From Acidobacteriota bacterium (lineage in GTDB: Bacteria; Acidobacteriota; Terriglobia; Bryobacterales; UBA6623): a stretch of 64,000 bases of DNA. The stretch spans positions 165,884 to 229,883 of the forward strand of contig WGMB01000008.1 of assembly GCA_016125275.1 (NCBI GenBank), written 5' to 3'. Positions 32,259 through 39,210 of the stretch are shown in pieces. Numbering within the stretch: position 1 is the first letter of the stretch; every line of letters starts with the position of its first letter. The notes below the pieces were generated by a model. The model was not told the DNA's origin. It made no database searches and was given only the letters and a program-made list of their open reading frames with translations. The translations under genes and the position numbers were made by a program.

Positions 32259-33704
32259 ATGAGAGTCCCAGCCGGTTTCCTGTTGCTCTGCCTGTCGATC
32301 CTGGCCGGGTGCGGCGCCGCGCCCGAGCCGCCGGCGCGTCCGAACTTCGTCTACATCATGACGGACGACCACACGGTCCAGATGATGTCGGCCTACGGTT
32401 CCGAGCGCGCTTCGACGCCCAACCTCGACCGCATCGCCCGCGAGGGAGCGCTGTTCCGCAATGCCTTCGTCACCAATGCCCTGTGCGCGCCCAGCCGGGC
32501 CACCTTGCTGACCGGCAAATACAGCCACGTCAACGGCCAGCGGAGCAATCAGGACGCCTTCGACGGCTCCCAGCAGACCTTCCCCAAGCTGCTGCAGCAG
32601 GCCGGCTATCAGACCGCCATGATCGGCAAGTGGCACCTGAAATCCGACCCCACCGGCTTCGACTACTGGAACATCCTTCCCGGCCAGGGCGCCTACTTCG
32701 ACCCACAGTTCATCGAGATGGGCGAGACCAAGCGCCACCAGGGCTACGTCACCGACCTGATCACTGACTTCGTAATCGACTGGATTCGCAAGCGCGACAA
32801 GCAGAAGCCCTTCGCGGTCCTCTACCACCACAAGGCCCCGCACGGTCCTTGGCAGCCCGACGAGCGCCACCAGGCCCTGTTCGCCGACGAACCCATCGCG
32901 CATCCGCCGACCTTTGACGACGATCTCTCCGGCCGCGCCGAGCCCGTACGCCGCTCCAACAGTCGGCTCATCCCCGAGCTGCTCCAACGCTGGAAGGGCT
33001 GGGGAAACCGTGGCAAGGCGTCCCCTCCCGAAGGTCTGGAAGGCGCCGCTCTGGAAGACTGGATCTACCAGCAGTACGTGAAGGACTACATGCGGGTGGT
33101 CGCCTCCGTGGACGAGAACGTCGGCCGCTTCCTGGACTTCCTCGAGGCCGAAGGGCTCGCCGAAGACACTGTGGTCATCTACACCTCCGACAACGGCATG
33201 TTCGTCGGCGACCACTTCATGTTCGACAAGCGCCTGATGTACGAGCACCCCATGCGCGTGCCCCTGGCCGTCCGCTACCCGCGCAAAGTGAAGGCGGGCT
33301 CTGAGATCGGCGCTTTCGCGCTCAACGTGGACTACGCGCCGACGATCCTAGACCTGGCCGGCGTTCCCGTTCCGGCCGACATGCAGGGACGCAGCCTCGC
33401 GCCGCTGCTCGCCGGCGAGACTCCGGCCGACTGGCGCAAGTCCATGTACTACCACTACTGGGAGTGGCCCAACGGGCATCGCGTGGCGCCGCACTACGGC
33501 CTGCGCACCGAGCGCTACAAGCTGATTCGGCACTACGGCACGCCGGACGGCGAGCCCAAGGCATGGGAGCTGATCGATCTCGAAAAGGACCCCGAGGAGC
33601 GGCGCAACGTCTACGACGACCCGGCCTATGCCGACGCGCTGCCGGCCCTCGAAAAGGAGCTCGAACGGTGGCGCGTGGAGTTGAAGGCGCCGGCAGTAGA
33701 GTAG
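32259..33704 (+). CDS. Lipoprotein sulfatase (type I, formylglycine)
   Basis: 481 residues from the ATG at 32259; a GTG at 32250 is in frame but TACACT at 32244-32249 makes the ATG the better, near-leaderless start. The lipobox LAGC puts the lipidated Cys at 18. The alkaline-phosphatase-fold sulfatase begins with NFVYIMTDDHT (metal Asp pair), the activation motif CAPSR at 76-80 followed by ATLLTG, then GKWHL, HHKAPHGPW and YTSDNGMF with HFMFDKRLMYE. All key residues are in place. It hydrolyses sulfate esters in the periplasm or at the cell surface and needs Cys76 converted to formylglycine, most likely by the enzyme encoded just downstream on the other strand. Confidence 0.9.
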   Translation: MRVPAGFLLLCLSILAGCGAAPEPPARPNFVYIMTDDHTVQMMSAYGSERASTPNLDRIAREGALFRNAFVTNALCAPSRATLLTGKYSHVNGQRSNQDAFDGSQQTFPKLLQQAGYQTAMIGKWHLKSDPTGFDYWNILPGQGAYFDPQFIEMGETKRHQGYVTDLITDFVIDWIRKRDKQKPFAVLYHHKAPHGPWQPDERHQALFADEPIAHPPTFDDDLSGRAEPVRRSNSRLIPELLQRWKGWGNRGKASPPEGLEGAALEDWIYQQYVKDYMRVVASVDENVGRFLDFLEAEGLAEDTVVIYTSDNGMFVGDHFMFDKRLMYEHPMRVPLAVRYPRKVKAGSEIGAFALNVDYAPTILDLAGVPVPADMQGRSLAPLLAGETPADWRKSMYYHYWEWPNGHRVAPHYGLRTERYKLIRHYGTPDGEPKAWELIDLEKDPEERRNVYDDPAYADALPALEKELERWRVELKAPAVE

Positions 33705-33720
33705 CGGCCGAAGCGACGGA

Positions 33721-34602
33721 TCAGTCCGAGGCGGCGCAGCGGAAGCCCAGGTTATTGAGGCCCGACGTGGGGTCCGTCTTCATCCGCGAGGCCACTCGGT
33801 AGCCCTGGCAATAGTTGGAGCTGCACAGCCAGCTGCCGCCCCGCTGGACCTTTTCGGTCCCCTCGGCCGGGCCTTGCGGGTTGTGCGTGGGCGACGCCGC
33901 GTAGTAGTTCGGCGAGAACCAGTCGTTCACCCACTCCCAGACGTTGCCGGTGATGTCGTACAGGCCGTAGGCGTTGTTGGGCGGAAAGCTCTTCACCGGC
34001 GCCACTCCGCCGTAGCCGTCCTGTCGCTGGTCCTGCTCCGGAAACACTCCCTGCCAGGTGTTCGCGCGGAACTCTCCCTTGGGGTTGAGCTCGTCGCCCC
34101 AGGCGTACTCCGCGCCCTCCCTGCCTCCGCGAGCCGCATACTCGAACTCGGCTTCGGTCGGCAGACGCTTGCCCTTCCAGTCGCAGTAGGCCGCAGCGTC
34201 TTCAAAGGACATATGGACGACGGGGTGGCTCTCCCGGCCGTCGAGGGAGGAGTCGGGCCCTTCAGGGTGACGCCAGTCCGCGCCGTCGATCAACGTCCAG
34301 CCGTGCTCGGACGGCGAGAAGACGCCCGAGTTGCCGATCTTCTCCGCCGTGGTGACCTGGCCGGTGGCCTCCACGAACTGGGCGAAGGCGGCGTTGGTCA
34401 CCTCGGTCTCGTCGAGCCAGTAGGAGTCCAGGCTCACCCGGTGCACCGGGCCCTCAAAGGGAAATCCCTGGTCGGTCCCCATCAGGAACTCGCCGCCCTC
34501 GATGCGGACCATGCCGTCGTGATCGACGGGCTTCGAGCACCCCAGGGTCAGGACGAAGACAGCGATTGCAAACCGGCGCACCTCCGGTATTATAGGCGCC
34601 AT
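33721..34602 (-). CDS. Formylglycine-generating enzyme (sulfatase-modifying factor), lipoprotein
   Basis: 293 residues. The N-terminal leader ends in a lipobox-like VLTLGCS (Cys22). The FGE-sulfatase domain covers the rest: GMVRIEGGEFLMGTD, ETEVTNAAFAQFV, HPVVHMSFEDAAAYCDWKGK, RLPTEAEFEYAARGG, GNVWEWVNDWFS and RGGSWLCSSNYCQGYR. Cys260 and Cys265 match the two copper-binding catalytic cysteines of true FGE (spacing of five); many paralogues lack them. ATG at 34602 has GGAG 5 nt upstream on this strand. It converges with the sulfatase gene (16 bp apart) and diverges from an esterase. It should convert sulfatase Cys to formylglycine; its export leader is unusual because bacterial FGE is often cytoplasmic. 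Confidence 0.9.
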   Translation of the reverse strand: MAPIIPEVRRFAIAVFVLTLGCSKPVDHDGMVRIEGGEFLMGTDQGFPFEGPVHRVSLDSYWLDETEVTNAAFAQFVEATGQVTTAEKIGNSGVFSPSEHGWTLIDGADWRHPEGPDSSLDGRESHPVVHMSFEDAAAYCDWKGKRLPTEAEFEYAARGGREGAEYAWGDELNPKGEFRANTWQGVFPEQDQRQDGYGGVAPVKSFPPNNAYGLYDITGNVWEWVNDWFSPNYYAASPTHNPQGPAEGTEKVQRGGSWLCSSNYCQGYRVASRMKTDPTSGLNNLGFRCAASD

Positions 34603-35527
34603 GGAAACTCCACGCCTTACCCGCCGCGCCGCGCTATTGGCGGGAGCCGCCGGCGCCGCCGCCCTGCCCTCGGCCGCCGCCCCGGGAGCCAGCCGCCCGC
34701 AGCTCTTGCGCCGTCCCTATAAGCCCGCCGACGGCGGCCAAGAACGCGAGTATATGCTCTACGTCCCGCAGGGGTTCCACAGCGAACCCGGCCGGAAGTG
34801 GCCGGTGATGCTCTTCCTGCACGGCAGCGGCGAAAGCGGCAACGGCCGCGAGGATCTCGAGTACACCATGATGCACGGGCCGGTCATGGAGGCCTGGGTG
34901 CAAGGCCGCGACCTGCCGTTCGTCATCATCCAACCGCAGCTCGACTGGGGGGATCGCACGCCGCAGCCGCACAACAACGAGCCGCCGCGTCGCGGAGCCG
35001 ACGGCTCCATTCCGGAGCGCAACTACGGCAAGCGACCGGACTTCCCCATGAAGCGCGAGGAGCCCGGCGAACAGCCGCGCCGTCGCGGCGACGGCCCCCG
35101 CGGCTGGGCTGTCGTCGAGGCCGATCTGTTGGCGATGGTCGACCGCACGATCGATGATTTCCGAGGCGACCCCGACCGGGTCTACCTCACGGGACTCAGC
35201 ATGGGCGGCTATGGGACGTTTGCGCTGGCGTCCAGCCATCCCGAAAAGTGGGCCGCTGCGGCTCCTATCTGTGGGACAGGCGAGGGCGTGCACGTCGAGA
35301 ACATCGCCGAGGCCAAGCTGCCGATCTGGATCTTGACCGGCGGCCGGGATACCGGCGTCAAACCGGAATTCGTGATCCAATCGGCGCGCGCCCTCGAAGC
35401 CGCCGGCCATCCGGAAGTCCGTCTAACCGTGCATGAGGACCTGCCCCACAACGTCTGGACGCGCGTCTACGAAGGCTGGGACCTCTACCAGTGGATGCTG
35501 GCGCAGCGGCGGTCGTCGTCTTCGTAG
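34601..35527 (+). CDS. Exported alpha/beta-hydrolase (feruloyl/acetyl esterase-like)
   Basis: 308 residues; Tat-like leader (PRLTRRAALLAGAAGAAAL). The hydrolase core has LFLHGSGESG (oxyanion loop), DPDRVYLTGLSMGGYGTFAL with the nucleophile Ser in GLSMGG, then GGRDTGV with the acid Asp and a late His in LPHNVW, giving a complete triad. A disordered acidic/arginine insertion (about 125-160) separates the first strands from the nucleophile elbow. This is the PHB-depolymerase/feruloyl-esterase-like group often called predicted peptidases. TATTAT at 34588-34593 lies 7 nt before the ATG at 34601, so the mRNA is probably leaderless. The start overlaps the start codon of the divergent FGE gene by 2 bp. 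Confidence 0.8.
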   Translation: METPRLTRRAALLAGAAGAAALPSAAAPGASRPQLLRRPYKPADGGQEREYMLYVPQGFHSEPGRKWPVMLFLHGSGESGNGREDLEYTMMHGPVMEAWVQGRDLPFVIIQPQLDWGDRTPQPHNNEPPRRGADGSIPERNYGKRPDFPMKREEPGEQPRRRGDGPRGWAVVEADLLAMVDRTIDDFRGDPDRVYLTGLSMGGYGTFALASSHPEKWAAAAPICGTGEGVHVENIAEAKLPIWILTGGRDTGVKPEFVIQSARALEAAGHPEVRLTVHEDLPHNVWTRVYEGWDLYQWMLAQRRSSSS

Positions 35528-35541
35528 CCGATCGTCCCGCC

Positions 35542-36600
35542 CTACGCACTCTGCCGATTGCGGTTCAACATGATCCTGCCGCGCCGCGGCGGCACGCCGC
35601 CGCGCGCCATGAAGTCCGCCGCCGAGTCCCACTCATGCTTGGCCTCCTGGTCGCCCAACTTGATGCGCGACAAGTCGACGTTGTACTTTCTCACCAGGAC
35701 CGTCACGCAGTTCATCAGGTTCGCCGTGGTCGGCCGGTAGTGTCCGCTCTCATTCGAGATATACCGGATCTTTCCCGCCTCGAGCCGAATCTCACCGGCG
35801 CAGAGCACTGGCTTGCCGGACATGAAGGACGAATGGTGGACCCGGCCGGCTAGGCCGTCGGCCACATAGATGAACTCCATCAAGTCCATCGCAAAGATGT
35901 TGTGATCATCCGGCCCGCCTGCGGTCTGATACGGAAAATCCCATCCCGCCAAGTGGAACGCGTCATCGGGCCACAAGCTGAGTTGCCGTGAGAGTCTTTC
36001 CTGCTTGGAGAGGTACGTGAGGTTGTACCCCATCCTCATGTTTGCGGCCTTGCCGGCCGCAAGAATCTTCAGGCTGTCCACGTAGTCGTGCGCGCCGGTC
36101 CCCGACTTCATCTCCTGCTGCAGCTCCGCCATGTACCCGGTCAGGTTCTTCTTCATCTTCAAGTTTCCGATGAAGTCTTCGGCGACGTTGGCGGAATGGC
36201 GCCCGAAGTTCAACCCGGCCCTCAGGTTGTGCTTGGCGTTGGCGTCGCGAGGCTGCAAGATCTCAATGGGATCTTCCTTCATGTACACGCCGCCATTGCC
36301 CGCAATCCGCTGACCTCCGGCGTTGATCATCGTCGGCGTGCGAAGCTCATTCTCGACTTCGGTCTGCAGATCCAAGACATACTTGCGGCGCCAAGATCCC
36401 TTCTTTTCTCCCTTGGCAACAAGCCAAGTCGTGCAGTAATACAGGATCAGGATCAGAATCTTCTGCCGCTGAATATCAGTCTTACCGGAGGCGTGATATT
36501 CCATCAATAGAATATCGACGTCGGTAATCAGAGGATTCTTGCGGTCAGCAATGTGGCCGGTGGTTTTCTTGCGCCACCAGGTAACAGTCGGAACGGGCAT
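35542..36600 (-). CDS. Unrecognised protein with a C-terminal SGHYRPT module, possible acquired effector-like gene
   Basis: 352 residues from the ATG at 36600 (AAAGGAG upstream). Base composition is visibly less GC-rich than its neighbours, with frequent Lys, Asn, Ile and Met codons. There is no signal peptide. The C-terminal quarter (HHSSFMSGKPVLCAGEIRLE, then GKIRYISNESGHYRPT and NLMNCVTVL ... VDLSRIKLG) resembles a module I have seen at the end of various large bacterial toxins and effector-like proteins, with the pattern HSSF-x-x-G ... AGE ... ISN-x-SGHY-x-P. Its biochemical function is not established to my knowledge. Residues 1-250 match nothing I recognise. It stands between carbohydrate genes and is probably a horizontal acquisition. 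Confidence 0.6.
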   Translation of the reverse strand: MPVPTVTWWRKKTTGHIADRKNPLITDVDILLMEYHASGKTDIQRQKILILILYYCTTWLVAKGEKKGSWRRKYVLDLQTEVENELRTPTMINAGGQRIAGNGGVYMKEDPIEILQPRDANAKHNLRAGLNFGRHSANVAEDFIGNLKMKKNLTGYMAELQQEMKSGTGAHDYVDSLKILAAGKAANMRMGYNLTYLSKQERLSRQLSLWPDDAFHLAGWDFPYQTAGGPDDHNIFAMDLMEFIYVADGLAGRVHHSSFMSGKPVLCAGEIRLEAGKIRYISNESGHYRPTTANLMNCVTVLVRKYNVDLSRIKLGDQEAKHEWDSAADFMARGGVPPRRGRIMLNRNRQSA

Positions 36601-36857
36601 GACGGTACGACTCCTTTCCCAGATCCCACACCTGGAGGCTTGGGCCTTGCTCCGACGCCCGCACTCTGACGAAGGCCGTCCATGCAAGCCCCGTTCCCTT
36701 ACGGAGACGTGACTCGCATTCTCTCGATACTAGAAGTCGGTTAGGCGCTCAACGACCAGAAGGTCTTTCCGCTGGGCCGCGGAAAAGGTAGAGTAGCGCA
36801 GCCCTCAGGGGCCCGCAACGGGCCGATAAGGGTCGTTTTCCAGCTCGACCGGGGGAT

Positions 36858-39155
36858 CTATTCCAGCCCGTAAAGCCCCGCATCCAGGCTGTTGGGAAAG
36901 CCGCGGTCCTCTTCCCCCGGGGCGGCGTGGATGGCCAGCACATTGCGTCCGACGCGCAGCGCATCGAGGTGCTCCGAGACGTTCTGGTGGCGGTACTCAC
37001 GGCGGGAAAATCGCTCCAAATCATCGATCTTCACCCCGTTGAGGAAGACCTCCCCCTGCGTGAGCGTGTGTTGGATCTCGAGCCACAGGTTCTGCGGCAG
37101 GCGGTCCACGTCGAACTCCCGGCGAATCCAGATCTGGTCGGCGTTCCACACGGTTCCGTTGGTGAAGATCGGGTCCGGCTCCTCGCGGAAAGGAGCTCGC
37201 CCCTCAGCCCACCGGCGGTCTTTGAAATCAACGTCTTCCCAGCCCTTGCGGGGCTTCTTCACCGCGTAGCGCCAGGGCTGCGGCTCGGCGTGGGCGGCCG
37301 GCAGCAACACCCTTGGCCGCGGCGGATTCTGGTACAGCGGGGCGTGCAGCTCGTGCAGCGCGTCAGCGTCGAACTTCACCAGCTTGCGGTCGTATGTCAT
37401 CAAGCCGTTGACCTCGCCCTCCACGTCGGTGGTCTGGGTGTAGACCGCCGCCGCCATGCCCCACGCCAGCGGCCCCATCAGCTCGCCCACCACTTCCTGG
37501 TACTTCGCCAGCAGGTCCTCGCGGCTGTAATAGGTCCGGTATCCCCAGTTCCGCTTGTCCCACCAAAGGTGGTCTTCCACGGGCCACCCCAATCCCCCAA
37601 ATTCACCCAGCACGGCCGCCCTTTTCTCACCGCCGAACTGCAGTCCCGGACCGGGATACATGTGGGTGTCATAGACATCGCCCGCCCCCCGGTCGGTCCA
37701 GCCGCTGGAGGCGTTCACCAGCCGCGTCGGGTCGTACTGCTTCACCCAGCCGGCCACGCGCGCCGTATCGTACTGGCCCCAGCCCTCGTTGAACGGCACC
37801 CAGGCCACGATCGACGGGAACATCCGGAAGTTGTCGATCATCTCCTGCAGCTCGCCCTCGAACTGCGCACCCGACACGCCGTCCCGCCGCCCGTCCTCGG
37901 CGTCCCAAGGCTGCACGAACAGCCCGCGCGGCACGCCGCGGCCCAAGTAGCCGCTCGGCATGTCTTGCCACACCAGCAGCCCGAGGCGGTCGCAGTGGTA
38001 GTACCAGCGGGCCGGCTCCACCTTCACGTGCTTGCGGGCCATGTTGAAGCCCAAGTCCTTCGTCGCTTGGATGTCATACGCCAGCGCCTCGTCCGTCGGA
38101 GCCGTGTAGAGCCCATCCGGCCACCAGCCCTGGTCGAGCGGGCCGAACTGGAACAGCGCCTTGCCGTTGAGCTCCATCCGCAGGTCCCCGCGCCCGTCGC
38201 GCCCCAGGGCGATCTCGCGCATCCCAAAATAGCTCTCCGCCTTGTCCAGCACCGAGCCGCCTTCCAGCAACTCCACTGCCAGGTCATAGAGGTGCGGGGA
38301 GTCCGGCGACCACAGCTTGGCGTTGGGAATCTTCAGCGTCAGCGGCTCCCCCGCCCCACCTCGCGCCTCGGCCACGACTTTGCCGCCGTCGGAGGCGACC
38401 GCGCGCAGGCTCAGCCCCTGGGTCGGTCCGCTCAGCGTCGCCGCCAGCCGCAGCTCGCCGGCGTCGATGTCCGGCGTGGGGTTCAATCGCTCGATCGAAA
38501 CCGAGCCGACAGGCTCCATCCAAACCGTCTGCCAAATGCCCGTGACGGCCGTATACCAAATGCCTTTCGGCTCCAGCACCTGTTTGCCGCGAGCCTGCTC
38601 GCCGGTGTCGGTCGGGTCCCACACCCTCACCAGCAGCTCCTGCCGGACGCCGGGGACCAGCGCCGACGACAAGTCGAACGAAAACGGCACGTAGCCGCCG
38701 CGGTGCTCGCCCAGCCGCACGCCGTTGAGCCAAACCTCGGCCTGCCAATCCACCGCGCCGAAGTGCAGCAGCACGCGCTGCGAGCGCCACACCTCCGGAA
38801 CCTCCAGCGTCCTGCGGTACCACAGCGCCTGCTCGGGGCTCACGGGCTCCTTCACGCCCGACAGGCCCGACTCGATGGCGAACGGCACCAGGATCTTGCC
38901 CTTCCACTGCGCCGGAGCCGGCGCGCCGCGGTCTGTAATCGCGTAGTCCCACAGGCCGTTGAGGTTCGTCCACACCTCCCGGCGGAGCTGCGGCCGGGGG
39001 TACTCCGGCAGGGCGTTCTCCGGCGACACCTCAGCGGCCCAGCGCGTCTCGAGCGGCGACTCCGCACGGCGCCAACTCTGGGCGGCCAAAGGCAGGGTAA
39101 TCAACAGGAGGAAAGAGGCGATTCGCGGCATGGCTGATTTTGCAAACGCTTGCAC
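36858..39155 (-). CDS. GH2-family glycosidase (beta-galactosidase/glucuronidase-like), secreted
   Basis: 765 residues. I take the GTG at 39155 as start because the operator and -10 geometry fit it; an ATG at 39131 would give 757 residues. Leader: RIASFLLLITLPLAAQ. Sugar-binding jelly-roll domain (LNGLWDYAI ... ALWYRRTLEVP ... VWLNGVRLGEHRGGYVPFSF), Ig-like domain, then the TIM barrel with ARKHVKVEPARWYYHCDRLG, the acid/base in WVPFNEGWGQYDT and the nucleophile in LGEFGGLGWP. A final beta-sandwich (QIWIRREFDV ... VFLNGVKI) closes the protein. It removes terminal beta-linked sugars. A LacI-type operator covers its start codon. TATGAT at 39170-39175 is the likely -10 box. Confidence 0.85.
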   Translation of the reverse strand: MQAFAKSAMPRIASFLLLITLPLAAQSWRRAESPLETRWAAEVSPENALPEYPRPQLRREVWTNLNGLWDYAITDRGAPAPAQWKGKILVPFAIESGLSGVKEPVSPEQALWYRRTLEVPEVWRSQRVLLHFGAVDWQAEVWLNGVRLGEHRGGYVPFSFDLSSALVPGVRQELLVRVWDPTDTGEQARGKQVLEPKGIWYTAVTGIWQTVWMEPVGSVSIERLNPTPDIDAGELRLAATLSGPTQGLSLRAVASDGGKVVAEARGGAGEPLTLKIPNAKLWSPDSPHLYDLAVELLEGGSVLDKAESYFGMREIALGRDGRGDLRMELNGKALFQFGPLDQGWWPDGLYTAPTDEALAYDIQATKDLGFNMARKHVKVEPARWYYHCDRLGLLVWQDMPSGYLGRGVPRGLFVQPWDAEDGRRDGVSGAQFEGELQEMIDNFRMFPSIVAWVPFNEGWGQYDTARVAGWVKQYDPTRLVNASSGWTDRGAGDVYDTHMYPGPGLQFGGEKRAAVLGEFGGLGWPVEDHLWWDKRNWGYRTYYSREDLLAKYQEVVGELMGPLAWGMAAAVYTQTTDVEGEVNGLMTYDRKLVKFDADALHELHAPLYQNPPRPRVLLPAAHAEPQPWRYAVKKPRKGWEDVDFKDRRWAEGRAPFREEPDPIFTNGTVWNADQIWIRREFDVDRLPQNLWLEIQHTLTQGEVFLNGVKIDDLERFSRREYRHQNVSEHLDALRVGRNVLAIHAAPGEEDRGFPNSLDAGLYGLE
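39141..39154. promoter_or_regulatory. LacI-family operator overlapping the GH2 start
   Basis: TGCAAACGCTTGCA, a near-perfect palindrome with a central CG of the LacI/GalR type. It begins at the second base of the GTG start codon (as read on the minus strand) and lies just downstream of the predicted transcription start, the ideal place for repression. Confidence 0.65.
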
Positions 39156-39210
39156 GGCGTTTGGGGTGAATCATAACACTCTCCGCAACCTTTCCGCCGC
39201 AGACTTCCTT

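Noticed and set aside
36736..36857. A GGCCCG/CGGGCC hairpin after the GH2 gene as a terminator
   Set aside because: The stem is only six bases and there is no U run on either strand; not strong enough to list.
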